Shown here: positions 1 to 9,383 of the stretch, one piece after another
Position numbering within the stretch: position 1 is the stretch's first letter
Layout of the letters: every line of letters starts with the position of its first letter
Source: Adhaeribacter soli
Lineage (GTDB): Bacteria > Bacteroidota > Bacteroidia > Cytophagales > Hymenobacteraceae
Assembly (NCBI RefSeq): GCF_008727925.1
Contig: NZ_VTWT01000003.1
Span: 372,001 to 436,000, forward strand
Direction of reading: 5' to 3'
Length of the DNA stretch: 64,000 nucleotides
Notes under the pieces: generated by a model
What the model was told of the DNA's origin: nothing
What the model saw: the letters and a program-made list of their open reading frames with translations, nothing else
The model's database searches: none
Program-made: the position numbers and the translations under genes

Positions 1-1422
1 TGCGGGCTGGACGCGAGCGGCAGCCAGGCGGCAACCTTAAATTCGTATTTAAAACATGTGGGCTCGAACCCGGCCGAAATCTTGCTGCTGCTGGGCGACA
101 ATGCCTATGATAGCGGAACGGATGGAGAATACCAGAAGAATTTTTTTAAGCCTTACGGCAGTACATTGCTGAAAAATCATATCATTTTCCCGACTCCCGG
201 CAATCACGATTATGGGGTGCAGTCCTCCCGGTCCGATCCCTATTACAAGATATTCTCCATGCCGGCCGCAGCCGAATGCGGGGGGGTGGCCTCGGGCACC
301 AAAGCGTTCTATTCCTACGACTGGGGCAACATCCATTTCATCAGCCTCGATTCCTACGGTACTGAAAGTCCCGGAAGTACCCGCCTTTACGATACCCTGG
401 GTACGCAGGTGCAGTGGCTGAAGAAAGACCTGGCTGCCAATACCAAAAAATGGGTGATTGCTTACTGGCATCATCCGCCCTACTCCATGGGAACGCACAA
501 CTCCGATACCGAAGACCAAATGGTGAAGATCCGGCAGAACTTTATCCGGATTCTGGAGCGCGGCGGGGTAGACCTGGTTTTGTGCGGCCACAGCCATGTA
601 TACGAACGCTCTTATCTGCTCAATAATTATTATAGCATGGAAAAGAGTTTTAACAAAGCGGTTCACGCCAAAAGCAGTTCCAGCGCCAAATACGACGGTA
701 CCACAAATTCCTGCCCGTATATTATTCCAACGGGCGGTAAAAACCACGGAACCCTGTATGTGGTTTCGGGTTCGGCCGGGGGCGCCGACGGACAGGTTGC
801 CTCTGCCTGGCCGCATAATGCCATGCCTTTTTCTTTTAACCGGGGCGGTATGCTGTACCTGGAAGTAAAAGACAACCGCCTCGACGGCAAATTCCTCCGG
901 CAGGATGGCCTGATAGCCGACCAGTTTACTTTAATGCAAAACGTTAGCAAAACCAGCACGAAAACCATCGCGGCAAATCAACCTATTCAGTTAAAAGCCT
1001 CCTGGATCGGGAATTACCAATGGTCTACCGGCCAGACGGACCGCAGCATTACCGTTGCCCCGAATCTGGATACTGAATACTGGGTAACCGATGGCAGCAA
1101 CTGCCTGAAAGATGTTTTCCGGGTGAAAGTTATTTCTACGGCCCGGCAAACGCTGCCGGAAGAGGGACAAGCCGAAGACCCGGCAGCCTTGCCGCGCCTT
1201 TTTCCGACTCAGGTACAAAGCGGTACCAGCATAACGGTGGAAGCGGAAGGAAACGAAGAAGTAAAAATGCTGGTAATTGATAGTAACGGAATGGAAGTAA
1301 GCTCGTCTGTATTCCGGGGTACTACCGCCATTGAAACCGGACACCTGGCTTCCGGCATTTACCTGGTAAAAATATGGGGAAAAAGCGCCTCTAAAACTCG
1401 CAAATTCATTGTGTTACATTAA
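1..1422 (+). CDS. Secreted purple acid phosphatase-like metallophosphatase with T9SS sorting domain (5' end cut off by window)
   Basis: The reading frame is open to the first base, so the N-terminus lies outside the window; the internal GTG at 58 is not a credible start. Calcineurin-like metallophosphoesterase motifs appear in order: GDNAYD (bases 94-111), GNHDYG (from 199), YWHHPPYS (about 463) and CGHSH (583-597). These supply the Asp, Asn and His ligands of the dinuclear metal centre, so hydrolysis of a phosphoester outside the cytoplasm is expected. A linker domain follows, and the last roughly 75 residues look like a T9SS type A sorting domain (FPTQ, LASGIYLVKI, KTRKFIVLH), which implies export by the type IX system. 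The substrate cannot be deduced. The family call is firm; the phosphatase specificity is inference. Confidence 0.85.
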   Translation, partial: CGLDASGSQAATLNSYLKHVGSNPAEILLLLGDNAYDSGTDGEYQKNFFKPYGSTLLKNHIIFPTPGNHDYGVQSSRSDPYYKIFSMPAAAECGGVASGTKAFYSYDWGNIHFISLDSYGTESPGSTRLYDTLGTQVQWLKKDLAANTKKWVIAYWHHPPYSMGTHNSDTEDQMVKIRQNFIRILERGGVDLVLCGHSHVYERSYLLNNYYSMEKSFNKAVHAKSSSSAKYDGTTNSCPYIIPTGGKNHGTLYVVSGSAGGADGQVASAWPHNAMPFSFNRGGMLYLEVKDNRLDGKFLRQDGLIADQFTLMQNVSKTSTKTIAANQPIQLKASWIGNYQWSTGQTDRSITVAPNLDTEYWVTDGSNCLKDVFRVKVISTARQTLPEEGQAEDPAALPRLFPTQVQSGTSITVEAEGNEEVKMLVIDSNGMEVSSSVFRGTTAIETGHLASGIYLVKIWGKSASKTRKFIVLH

Positions 1423-1514
1423 GCATTCCGGCATTTTTGGGTTGGTTGCTACCGGTACCAAACCCGTTCTGTTTCGCGGAACGGCTTTTGGTTTTTGTAG
1501 AACTTGTGGGGAAA

Positions 1515-1551
1515 CAAAAAAGCCTGCCCCGTTTCCGGAGCAGGCTTTTTC
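1515..1551. terminator. Intrinsic terminator between the phosphatase and queA
   Basis: A stem of AGCCTGC with GCAGGCT, extended inward by a short CCG/CGG, is flanked by A-runs on the left and T-runs on the right. It lies between two convergent genes and could stop transcription from both sides. Confidence 0.75.
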
Positions 1552-1572
1552 GGCTGAAAACATAGCGTTTTC

Positions 1573-2619
1573 TTACAGGATCAGCATCACGTCGCCGTAG
1601 CTGAAGAAGTTGTATTTCTCTTTAATGGCGATTTCGTAGGCTTTCATTACCAAGTCGTAACCGCCGAAGGCAGCCGTCATCATTAAAAGGGTAGATTCCG
1701 GCATGTGGAAGTTTGTTACCAGGGAGTTGGCAATTTTGAATTCGTAAGGCGGGAAAATGAACTTGTCGGTCCAGCCTTCGTTCGGCTTCAGGCGGCTGTT
1801 GGCCGAAACCGAAGACTCCATGGCGCGCATGGTGGTGGTGCCGATCGCGCAAACGCGTTTTTTATTATCCAGGGCCTTGTTCACCATAGTAGAGGTTTCC
1901 TCGGTAATAATAAACTGCTCGGAATCCATTTTGTGCTTCGTCAGGTCTTCCACATCTACCGGACGGAACGTGCCTAAGCCTACGTGCAGCGTAACGGGCG
2001 TTACATCTACGCCTTTAATTTCGAGGCGCTTCAGAATTTCTTTGGTGAAGTGCAGGCCGGCAGTCGGGGCCGCTACGGCGCCGGTATGCTTGGCATAAAC
2101 GGTCTGGTAGCGTTCTTTGTCTTCCGGTTCGGCTTCGCGCTTAATGTATTTTGGCAGCGGCGTTTCGCCCAGGTCGTGAATGGTTTTGTAGAATTCCTCG
2201 TCGGTACCGTCGAATAAGAATTTAATGGTACGGCCGCGCGATGTGGTGTTGTCGATCACTTCCGCTACCAGGTCCGAATCGCCGAAATAAAGCTTATTGC
2301 CAACGCGGATCTTACGGGCCGGATCTACCAGCACGTCCCACAGGTGAATGTCTTTGTTTAGTTCGCGGAGCAGGAAAACTTCTATTTTAGCGCCGGTCTT
2401 CTCCTTGTTCCCGTACATGCGGGCCGGGAAAACCTTGGTGTCGTTCACTACCATCACGTCGCCATCGTCGAAATAATTCAGGATGTCGCGGAAGATCTTG
2501 TGCTCGATTTCGCCGGTGGCACGGTTAAGCACCATCATGCGGGCTTCGTCGCGGTTCTTGGCAGGGTGGGTGGCCATAAGTTCGGCCGGCAATTCGAATT
2601 TAAATTCGGATAGTTTCAT
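1573..2619 (-). CDS. queA: S-adenosylmethionine:tRNA ribosyltransferase-isomerase QueA
   Basis: QueA transfers and isomerises the ribosyl group of S-adenosylmethionine onto 7-aminomethyl-7-deazaguanine in tRNA, giving epoxyqueuosine, the penultimate step of queuosine synthesis in the cytoplasm. The 348-residue protein has the usual family length and start ([20 protein letters not shown]). Recognisable segments include [12 protein letters not shown], the central [10 protein letters not shown] block, [11 protein letters not shown] and [13 protein letters not shown]. It is a single gene here with no other queuosine gene beside it. A minus-strand TACATTTG box at 2802-2809 could be its promoter, which would give a 5' leader of about 180 nt containing the inverted repeat at 2646-2780. 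Its terminator is at 1515-1551. Confidence 0.97.
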   Translation of the reverse strand: MKLSEFKFELPAELMATHPAKNRDEARMMVLNRATGEIEHKIFRDILNYFDDGDVMVVNDTKVFPARMYGNKEKTGAKIEVFLLRELNKDIHLWDVLVDPARKIRVGNKLYFGDSDLVAEVIDNTTSRGRTIKFLFDGTDEEFYKTIHDLGETPLPKYIKREAEPEDKERYQTVYAKHTGAVAAPTAGLHFTKEILKRLEIKGVDVTPVTLHVGLGTFRPVDVEDLTKHKMDSEQFIITEETSTMVNKALDNKKRVCAIGTTTMRAMESSVSANSRLKPNEGWTDKFIFPPYEFKIANSLVTNFHMPESTLLMMTAAFGGYDLVMKAYEIAIKEKYNFFSYGDVMLIL

Positions 2620-2645
2620 TTAATAATTACGGTTATTAAAACGTT

Positions 2646-2780
2646 AATTAGAAATTACGAATTAGAAATTAGAAATTGGTTTTTTTAAGAAAAGAACCAA
2701 AGAACCGGATCAGAAAAGAAATCTACTGCCAGCACAAAGGCAATAAAGAAGATTTTATTTCTAATTCGTAATTTCTAATT
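2646..2780. repeat. Inverted repeat of AATTAGAAATTACGAATT type
   Basis: Bases 2646-2668 are the exact reverse complement of 2758-2780 (23-bp arms about 90 bp apart). The arms are themselves made of short AATTAGAAATT units. The repeat sits upstream of queA and of the divergent ABC permease gene. Similar AT-rich direct/inverted arrays occur near 28530-28625 and just before 32577. Confidence 0.8.
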
Positions 2781-2801
2781 TTTAATTTCGCAATCAGCCT
2801 G

Positions 2802-2809
2802 CAAATGTA
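2802..2809 (-). promoter_or_regulatory. Possible queA promoter, -7 box TACATTTG
   Basis: The minus-strand octamer matches the Bacteroidota -7 consensus TAnnTTTG. A clear -33 TTTG box is not visible, so the call rests on the -7 element and its position upstream of queA. Confidence 0.35.
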
Positions 2810-2874
2810 CGCTTTTTGGGCGGATAATGCTTATTTTTAGGCAATTTTAATTCACGCGCTTAGTATCCTCTCTA

Positions 2875-4122
2875 ATGATCTACCTTCGCCTTTTTCTGGA
2901 AAGTATTGCTTTTGCCGGCCAGGCGCTGCGCGCCAACCTGCTGCGCACGCTGCTTTCTTTGCTTGGCGTAACCATTGGCATTTTTGCTATTATTTCCGTG
3001 TTCACCATCGTCGATTCGCTGGAACGCAACATTCGCAACAGCATGAGCTTTTTTGGCGAGAACGTAATTTACGTGCAGAAATGGCCCTGGAGTTTTGAAG
3101 GAAATTACCCGTGGTGGCGCTATTTTAAACGTCCGGTAGTAAACCTGCGCGAGTACCGGATGCTGGAACGCCGCCTGGAACACCAGCAGGGCGTGGCCAT
3201 TTTCTGGAGCAAGAACAGCAATACGCTTAAAAACCAGAGCAACAGCCTTTCCGACGTGAACGTGCAGGGCGTTTCGTATGCCTTTAACATGGTATCGGAT
3301 GTACCGGTAGCAGAAGGCCGTTATTTTACCCAGCAGGAAGTGGAAGGCGGCCGCAACGTGGCCCTGATCGGGGCCGACATTGCCGAAAACCTTTTTCCCG
3401 GCCAGGACCCGATCGGGAAAGAATTCAAGCTGAAAGGTTTGCGCTTTAAAGTGATCGGGGCCATGGAAAAGCAGGGCGAAAACATGATGGGCATTCCGGG
3501 CAACGACAAAAATGCGATTATTCCTTACAGCGCTTTCATGAAAATTTACCCCACCGGCCCCGATGGTTTGGAGCCGGCCATTGCGGTAAAAGGCTTGGAA
3601 ACGGACATCGGCCTGATGGATCTGGAATACGAAATACGCGGGGTAATGCGGAGCCTCCGGAGTTTGAAGCCGCGCGACGAAGATAATTTTGCTCTGAACC
3701 GTCCGGAGCTGCTGGCCGATGCCATTACGGGTTTGTTTAAGATAATTGGGGTGGCCGGCTGGATCATCGGGGGCTTTTCCATTCTGGTAGGTGGTTTCGG
3801 CATTGCCAATATTATGTTCGTATCCGTAAAAGAACGCACCAACATTATCGGCATTCAGAAATCTTTGGGGGCGAAAAACTATTTTATTTTGCTGCAATTT
3901 CTCTTCGAAGCCGTTTTTTTAAGCCTTATTGGTGGCGGTTTAGGTATTTTATTGGTTTTAGGTATAACCCTAATCCCTCAGGATGCGTTGGAGATAATCC
4001 TGAGCGCCAAAAACATCTCGCTCGGCTTAACTGTTTCGGTAATAATCGGCTTGCTTTCGGGCATTATTCCGGCTTTAATGGCCTCGCGCCTCGATCCGGT
4101 GGTAGCCATTCGTTCGAAATAA
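2875..4122 (+). CDS. ABC transporter permease, MacB/FtsX family
   Basis: The 415-residue protein has the MacB-type layout. One N-terminal membrane helix (about residues 20-46, LLSLLGVTIGIFAIISVFTI) is followed by a long periplasmic MacB_PCD region, then a C-terminal FtsX domain with three helices (about 290-315, 340-365, 380-405). The GLKR-like closing segment PALMASRLDPVVAIRSK is typical of the family. Such permeases work with a separate ATPase and adaptor in export or mechanotransmission across the envelope. No cognate ATPase gene is adjacent, so the partner must be encoded elsewhere and the substrate is unknown. Family assignment is secure; function beyond that is not shown. Confidence 0.9.
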   Translation: MIYLRLFLESIAFAGQALRANLLRTLLSLLGVTIGIFAIISVFTIVDSLERNIRNSMSFFGENVIYVQKWPWSFEGNYPWWRYFKRPVVNLREYRMLERRLEHQQGVAIFWSKNSNTLKNQSNSLSDVNVQGVSYAFNMVSDVPVAEGRYFTQQEVEGGRNVALIGADIAENLFPGQDPIGKEFKLKGLRFKVIGAMEKQGENMMGIPGNDKNAIIPYSAFMKIYPTGPDGLEPAIAVKGLETDIGLMDLEYEIRGVMRSLRSLKPRDEDNFALNRPELLADAITGLFKIIGVAGWIIGGFSILVGGFGIANIMFVSVKERTNIIGIQKSLGAKNYFILLQFLFEAVFLSLIGGGLGILLVLGITLIPQDALEIILSAKNISLGLTVSVIIGLLSGIIPALMASRLDPVVAIRSK

Positions 4123-4379
4123 CAGGCGTTACGCAAGCAGGAGAAAAGTCCCCCTTTGTCGAGACAGGCTCCCCAATGGGGAATCTCGCAAAACTTGCAT
4201 AAGGTCAGTAAATAAATAATAAGATTATTTGGCAGCGTTGAACTTTAAACATATCTTGCAGGGTTTTTGCCCGCGCAAATTTTAAAACGAACTATATTTT
4301 TCAACCTTTAGCAGCTTTCGGACCAGGCTTTTGAAAAAAAGAGCCCGGACGTTTAGCGCTTTTTGAATTTGAATACACA

Positions 4380-5231
4380 ATGACAAAACTTAGAAAAACC
4401 AGCAAAACAAGGCTGAACGACGAGGTTACCAACATCGGCAGCGGTAAGACTATCCTGCAACCGGAGATCAACGACAACAAAGCAGTATCGGTGAGCGAAC
4501 TGACCGGCTCGCGCGCGGTAGCCACAGAAGAAGATATCCGTATCCGTCAGGCTTTTGTAGATAAAGACTGGAACGAAATTAAAATTGCCGATTCCTGGCA
4601 GATCTTTAAAGTAATGTCGGAGTTTGTGGAAGGCTTCGATAAACTGGCCAAGATCGGTCCCTGCGTTTCCATTTTCGGTTCGGCGCGTACCAAGCCCGAT
4701 AATCCGTATTACCAGATGGCCGAAGAAATTGCGGCGAAACTGGTGCGCCACGGGTACGGCGTAATTACGGGCGGTGGCCCGGGTATTATGGAGGCCGGCA
4801 ACAAAGGCGCGCATGCGGAAGGCGGTAAATCGGTGGGTCTGAACATTGAGCTGCCGTTCGAGCAATTCAACAACATTTACATCGATTCCGACAAGCTTAT
4901 CAACTTCGATTATTTCTTTGTACGCAAGGTAATGTTCGTGAAATACGCCCAGGGCTTTGTGGTAATGCCGGGCGGCTTCGGTACGCTGGACGAATTATTC
5001 GAAGCCATCACGCTGATTCAGACCAAAAAGATCGGTCGTTTCCCGATCATCCTGGTGGGGCGTCGGTACTGGCAAGGTTTGTTCGACTGGATCCAGGACA
5101 TCATGCTTACCGAGGAAAGCAACATCAGCCCGGAAGACCTGAACCTGGTAAGCATTGTAGATACTCCGGCCGATGCCGTACAAGTGATCGACGATTTCTA
5201 CAACAAATACCTGCTTTCTCCGAACTTCTAA
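4380..5231 (+). CDS. LOG family protein (TIGR00730, Rossmann-fold phosphoribohydrolase-like)
   Basis: The protein has the LOG-family signature GGGPGIMEAGNKGA near residue 131 and PGGFGTLDE near residue 197. These form the nucleotide-binding loop and catalytic Glu of cytokinin-riboside 5'-monophosphate phosphoribohydrolases and related nucleotide hydrolases. At 283 residues it is longer than minimal LOG proteins because of a charged N-terminal extension of about 70 residues (MTKLRKTSKTRLND) seen in some Bacteroidota homologues. Many members were once annotated as lysine decarboxylase; that activity is not expected. The likely reaction is release of a base from a nucleoside monophosphate, by family analogy only. 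It is monocistronic, with a clear terminator at 5272-5303. Confidence 0.9.
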   Translation: MTKLRKTSKTRLNDEVTNIGSGKTILQPEINDNKAVSVSELTGSRAVATEEDIRIRQAFVDKDWNEIKIADSWQIFKVMSEFVEGFDKLAKIGPCVSIFGSARTKPDNPYYQMAEEIAAKLVRHGYGVITGGGPGIMEAGNKGAHAEGGKSVGLNIELPFEQFNNIYIDSDKLINFDYFFVRKVMFVKYAQGFVVMPGGFGTLDELFEAITLIQTKKIGRFPIILVGRRYWQGLFDWIQDIMLTEESNISPEDLNLVSIVDTPADAVQVIDDFYNKYLLSPNF

Positions 5232-5271
5232 TCTTTGGGAAGAAGGATAAAAGACTTCAGAAAACAGTATC

Positions 5272-5303
5272 AAAAAGCCTTCGAAAGTGTTCGGGGGCTT
5301 TTT
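5272..5303 (+). terminator. Intrinsic terminator of the LOG-family gene
   Basis: AAAAAGCC (5272-5279) pairs with GGCTTTTT (5296-5303) about 40 bases after the stop codon, followed by a T-rich stretch. Confidence 0.8.
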
Positions 5304-5980
5304 GTTTTATGGTGCTTTTTGTTTCGCTTCGGAGGGCTGATTTGTTAAGGGCGAAGCAATAAAGCAAAATGCAACTCTTTACTTAAGTCACTACAATATT
5401 TTTCTGAAAGGATAGCTTTTTTAAATTGATTTTTACTCTAAATTCATAGCTTTTAATTTTTGAAAGAGCTTTTTCCCTCAAGCCGGGTGGCTTCGTTTCT
5501 GTTCCAAAGCCGTGGAGGCAAACTGGCCTAGCGGCCTGCCTTCGGCACCGTAATCCTCCAAAGTCTTTGGAACGGAAACTGGGATCATTTTCCCTTCGTA
5601 GCTGTCTTCCTTTTGATTTGTTTAAAATCCGCTAACGTGGTTTTCAGGGACGCTGCGCTGGCGATATGCGTGAAATTTGATAATGCTAAAGAGTATCCAC
5701 AAGGGTGCCCTTTCATATAAATTCTTATCCTTGATTCTGTGAATTCTAAAATTCTGCAAATTCTGATTTAGACCGAATTGATCAGATATCGTGCGGACAG
5801 GTCGCGACCTGTCCCTACAAACATTCGTCACGGGAATCATATCAATCAAAAAAATCATGGTTCAGACAATTGTCCTGAAAATCCTTTAATCCTGAAAATC
5901 CTGATTCTGATGCAAATAATTTCCTTTGAAAATTGGAGAAGCAATCTCTTCTATATAAAACGTGCAGATGCTATACTACC
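5304..5980. other. Intergenic stretch without a credible gene
   Basis: About 680 bases carry no gene I can support. They hold a perfect 20-bp palindrome at 5795-5814 and degenerate runs of ATTCTG/AATCCTG-type short repeats around 5735-5910. Small open frames here show no recognisable protein character. Confidence 0.6.
5795..5814. repeat. Perfect 20-bp REP-like palindrome
   Basis: GGACAGGTCG is followed directly by its reverse complement CGACCTGTCC, then CTACA. This is the form of widespread bacterial REP-type palindromes. Confidence 0.75.
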
Positions 5981-6328
5981 CTAAAGCAGGTTCAGCTCTT
6001 TCTGCAGTTTTTTGGTCAGTTTGCTTTTTACCAGTTCGTATGATTGCCGCACGTAGTGCTCCCATTCGGCTGCCGATAATTGATTGGGGTCTTCTGCCAG
6101 TACCCAGAAATTGCGGGCCATGTACGGCGCCGGAACAATGCCTTCGCGGGCGGTCAGTTCTTCGAATTGTTCGGGGGTAACTTTAAAGGAAACCGTGAAC
6201 GGGCCGTCTACGCCGGTTACGGCGAACATTTTGGCGCCTACGGAAAAGCACAGGTCGTGGCCCCATTTTATGTCTTCGGTAACCGCCGGAAAGCCCAGGC
6301 AAAGCTCCCGTAATCTTTCAATATTCAT
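5981..6328 (-). CDS. MmcQ/YjbR family protein
   Basis: The 115-residue protein matches the MmcQ/YjbR family in length and pattern: it opens with MNIERLRELCLGFPAVTED, and has an internal KWGHDLCFSVGAKMFAV block, FKVTPEQFEEL and a C-terminal LVKSKLTKKLQKELN helix. Members adopt a CyaY-like fold and are often called DNA-binding, but no conserved cellular role has been shown. The gene stands alone, convergent with nothing close and divergent from the TPR gene. Length and start are typical. Confidence 0.92.
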   Translation of the reverse strand: MNIERLRELCLGFPAVTEDIKWGHDLCFSVGAKMFAVTGVDGPFTVSFKVTPEQFEELTAREGIVPAPYMARNFWVLAEDPNQLSAAEWEHYVRQSYELVKSKLTKKLQKELNLL

Positions 6329-6481
6329 ATTCTGAAAAATGTTTTATGCTAAATGCAACCAAATTTACATATTTTACTTATAGCATGAGGCAACATTGCA
6401 TTCCGTTTAAATAATATTCTTTTCCCTGGAAATGTTGTACATTCGTTAGTCTTATTCTAAAAAGCATCAGGAGGTTATTGT

Positions 6482-7096
6482 ATGAAGAAAGCTTTACTTT
6501 TTATCTGTTTATCTATAGCATTTTCTTTTGGCGCGCTGGCCCAGACCGCGGAAGAATATTTTCAGCGCGGCAATACTAAATATCAGGCTCAGGATTTTGC
6601 CGGCGCCCTGCGCGATTATACCACCAGCATTTCCCTGAAACCAAACCAGGCGCAAACCTACTACAACCGCGCGCACGTGCAGGAAAGCCTGAAGAATTAC
6701 GCCGGAGCCATGGAAGATTACGGATATGCCATCAGTCTGAATCCGAAGTACGCCGAAGCTTATCTGGAGCGCGGACTGCTTTATTTCGGCCGGGAGCATT
6801 ACAAAGCAGCCATCGCCGATTTCGACCTGGCCATTGCCCTGAAACCGAATTACGCGAAAGCCTACAACAACCGCGGTCTGGCCAAATACCGGTTAAAAGA
6901 TTACCAGGGGGCCCTGGCAGATTATAACCAGGCCCTGAAACTACAGCCCCAATTTGCCGACGCCTTGTTTAACCGCGGCGCGGCCAATTATAATTTGCAG
7001 GACCGCACCAATGCCTGTTCCGATTGGGATACGGCTCAAAAATTAGGTAACAAAGAAGCCGGCAAATGGAAACAACAATATTGCGGCCGCATGTAA
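6482..7096 (+). CDS. Exported tetratricopeptide repeat protein
   Basis: A signal peptide (MKKALLFICLSIAFSFGALAQ, cleaved after ALAQ) precedes about five TPR units of 34 residues. Each carries the usual spacing of Tyr/Asn/Arg and Gly/Ala (for example AYNNRGLAKYRLKDYQGALA). The repeats almost fill the 204-residue protein, so it is probably a periplasmic or surface scaffold that binds another protein. No enzymatic domain is present. The gene ends 14 bases from the stop of the convergent YoaK gene. A partner cannot be named from context. Confidence 0.9.
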   Translation: MKKALLFICLSIAFSFGALAQTAEEYFQRGNTKYQAQDFAGALRDYTTSISLKPNQAQTYYNRAHVQESLKNYAGAMEDYGYAISLNPKYAEAYLERGLLYFGREHYKAAIADFDLAIALKPNYAKAYNNRGLAKYRLKDYQGALADYNQALKLQPQFADALFNRGAANYNLQDRTNACSDWDTAQKLGNKEAGKWKQQYCGRM

Positions 7097-7110
7097 GTTT
7101 TGCTGGTATT

Positions 7111-7833
7111 TCAGGGAATATGCTGCCGGCGCCAGCGGAGGAAGTTGTATCTGAAAAAGGCATGAAACCAGCCGATTATCAGAATGAAAGCCGCTAGAAG
7201 CAAACTAAGCAAACCAAAGAAAAAGTAAACCAATCCGCCCACAATACAGCCCGAAAAGAAAAAGGCAATAATGGTCAGGCGGAGTTTTATGGAACCTTTC
7301 AGGGCTTTCTGTTGGTCCGGATGCCGGTAAAAGATCAGTTTCGAGAATTCAATTCCCAGGTCGGTAAACAAACCGGTTAAATGCGTGGTGCGCACTACGG
7401 CGTTCGATAAACTGGTTACCAGCGCATTCTGCAAACCCATAGCAAAAAGCAGGCTGCAGGCAATCAAATGTCCGTGTGCCTGCAAGGCTTCCGGCGACAA
7501 AAACGCGATAAAAATCAGGATAAAAACCTCGATGCCGATGGGAAAAGCAACGCCGTAGCGATTATTGCTGCGCGCCGTAATTTCAATTAAAAAATTAGAA
7601 CTGAACGCCCCGGCGGAAAACGCTATAATATACACCAGAAAAACCGCGGCACTGCTGAAATTACTTCGGGCAACTTCGTCGGCAAAGTAGGCGAAATGGC
7701 CGGTAACGTTGGTGGTAAGGGTTTGCAGCGCAAAAATGCCGGTCACGTTCACAATGCCCGCCACCAGACTCAGCAACGAAGCCAGCTGCAGGTTATGAAT
7801 TAAAGTACGGCCTTTCCCGCGGTGCCTGAACAT
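7111..7833 (-). CDS. YoaK family (DUF1275) membrane protein
   Basis: The 240-residue protein is almost entirely hydrophobic, with about six membrane helices. It carries DUF1275 hallmarks: an N-terminal AGIVNVTGIFALQTLTTNVTGH segment and a central MGLQNALVTSLSNAVVRTTH segment followed by HLTGLFTDLG. It is an inner-membrane protein of unknown function; no transport substrate is known for the family. It lies 73 bases downstream of ypdA on the same strand, so the two could be cotranscribed, but the functions show no obvious link. Confidence 0.9.
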   Translation of the reverse strand: MFRHRGKGRTLIHNLQLASLLSLVAGIVNVTGIFALQTLTTNVTGHFAYFADEVARSNFSSAAVFLVYIIAFSAGAFSSNFLIEITARSNNRYGVAFPIGIEVFILIFIAFLSPEALQAHGHLIACSLLFAMGLQNALVTSLSNAVVRTTHLTGLFTDLGIEFSKLIFYRHPDQQKALKGSIKLRLTIIAFFFSGCIVGGLVYFFFGLLSLLLAAFILIIGWFHAFFRYNFLRWRRQHIP

Positions 7834-7906
7834 GGTATTTCCTCTTGTTTCCTGCGCGTTATTCCGGCGGTAAATTAAGAAAATTATGATAGCCTCTATT
7901 GAGATT

Positions 7907-8890
7907 TCATTCTTTCTTTTCCGCTTTCGCTAAAATGTGCCGCACGATCTGCTCCGCATGTACCCGTGAATTTTCGATGAACCAGATATGCGTATCGAGG
8001 CCACCGCAAATTACGCCGGCTAAATACACGTTCGGCAGATTGGTTTCCTGGGTTTCGGAGTTATAAACCGGGTGCTTTCGTTCGTTATCTTCTAATTGAA
8101 TTCCGATCTTTTCCAGGAAACGGAAGTTGGGCTGGTAGCCGGTCATGGCCATGACGTAATCGTTCTTCAAGGTTACTTTGCCGGCCGGTGTCTGAAGATC
8201 TACTTCCTTTTCGCGGATGGCGGTAATGTTGCTGTTGAAATACGCTTTGATGCAGCCTTCCTTTATCCGGTTTTCGAGGTCGGGTTTGGTCCAGTATTTT
8301 ATGCGGCCGAGCTCGCTTTCCCGGATCACCATTGTCACTTCAGCCCCTTTCCGCCAGGTTTCCAGCGCCACATCTGCCGAAGAATTATTCGCTCCCACCA
8401 CCAGCACTTTCTGCCGGTAATAATAATGCGGATCGAAGTAGTAATGTTTTACTTTGGGAAGCTCTTCGCCGGGTACGTTTAGCAAATTCGGAATATCGTA
8501 AAAGCCGATGGCGACGATTATGTGCCTGGCCCGGTATTCGGTTTTGCCCGTTTTTACCAAGTACACTTTTCCGGCTTCCGGCACTACGGTTTGCACTTCC
8601 TCGAACAAAGCCAGATTAAGTTTTTCTGAATCGGCTACGCGGCGGTAATATTCCAGGGCTTCCGCGCGGCCGGGTTTGGCGGAAGTACAGGTAAACGGAA
8701 TGCCGCCAATTTCCAGCCGGTCGGCGGTGGAAAAGAAGGTCATGTTCAGCGGGTAGTTATAAAGCGAATTCACCAGACAGCCTTTATCTACAATTAAGTA
8801 AGATAAGCCTGCTTTTTTTGCTTCCAGCCCGCAAGCCAGCCCTATTGGTCCGGCGCCGATGATGAGGATGTCGAGGATTTCAGTGTTCAA
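7907..8890 (-). CDS. ypdA: YpdA-type NAD(P)H-dependent (bacillithiol disulfide) reductase
   Basis: The flavoprotein shows an FAD-binding GAGPIGLACGLEAKKAG motif at the N-terminus, the NTDG-like KGCLVNSLYNYP segment with the family Cys near residue 37, and an NAD(P)-binding VVGANNSSADVALE motif in the middle. The 327-residue length fits YpdA, which reduces bacillithiol disulfide to keep the low-molecular-weight thiol pool reduced in the cytoplasm. Bacillithiol-type enzymes are known in Bacteroidota, but no bsh synthesis gene is in the window. Without it, the exact substrate remains an assignment by family. It may share a transcript with YoaK downstream. Confidence 0.88.
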   Translation of the reverse strand: MNTEILDILIIGAGPIGLACGLEAKKAGLSYLIVDKGCLVNSLYNYPLNMTFFSTADRLEIGGIPFTCTSAKPGRAEALEYYRRVADSEKLNLALFEEVQTVVPEAGKVYLVKTGKTEYRARHIIVAIGFYDIPNLLNVPGEELPKVKHYYFDPHYYYRQKVLVVGANNSSADVALETWRKGAEVTMVIRESELGRIKYWTKPDLENRIKEGCIKAYFNSNITAIREKEVDLQTPAGKVTLKNDYVMAMTGYQPNFRFLEKIGIQLEDNERKHPVYNSETQETNLPNVYLAGVICGGLDTHIWFIENSRVHAEQIVRHILAKAEKKE

Positions 8891-9103
8891 GGTTTTTTAT
8901 CGTTTTTTTTTCCTGGCTCAAAGGAAATAATTTATGGGCCTATAAACCGGAACGCGTTTATGGTCGAATTAAATATGCAGTACGAAACTTAAGGAACTCG
9001 GCGAGTGCTTTATAAAATTTTATTTGACGGGCAAAAGCAGGCTGAAGTATAGTTGTTGGTGAAAATACCATCGCTGTCAGGCTAAATACCGGAGCCCCTG
9101 TAG

Positions 9104-9123
9104 AGACGTAATACATTACGTCT
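9104..9123. repeat. REP-like palindrome, copy 1 (AGACGTAAT type)
   Basis: AGACGTAAT and ATTACGTCT face each other with one or two changed central bases. It matches copy 2 at 9239-9260. Confidence 0.7.
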
Positions 9124-9238
9124 TTCACAACATTGCGACAGTATTGTGTTTTCACAGCATTGTGACAAATCATCATATCTGGTCTCAACCGCTGCTAGTT
9201 GCATTTGCAACTTAATGCCGCCGTTTGTACCCCGAATG

Positions 9239-9260
9239 GAGACGTAATATATTACGTCTC
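9239..9260. repeat. REP-like palindrome, copy 2 (perfect 22 bp)
   Basis: GAGACGTAATA is followed directly by its reverse complement. With copy 1 about 115 bp away it forms a REPIN-like pair. Confidence 0.75.
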
Positions 9261-9383
9261 TACAGTCTCTACAGTCCGAAATCATAAATTTCACTCAGCC
9301 TGACGGCTACGCAACAACGGCGAAGGGCTGTACCTGACAGTTTATAGTTTATAGTGCATTAGCGCTGACTTGACCTGAAATAA

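Noticed and set aside
991-3897. Long minus- and plus-strand frames opposite the phosphatase, queA and the ABC permease (for example 2872-3897)
   Set aside because: They are antisense shadows of GC-rich genes with clear families; the translated sequences lack domain patterns and run through conserved codons of the true genes.
8958-9294. Two small minus-strand frames through the REP-like palindromes
   Set aside because: They translate the palindromes (the same RDVIYYVS/KDVMYYVS phrase in both) and have no other support.
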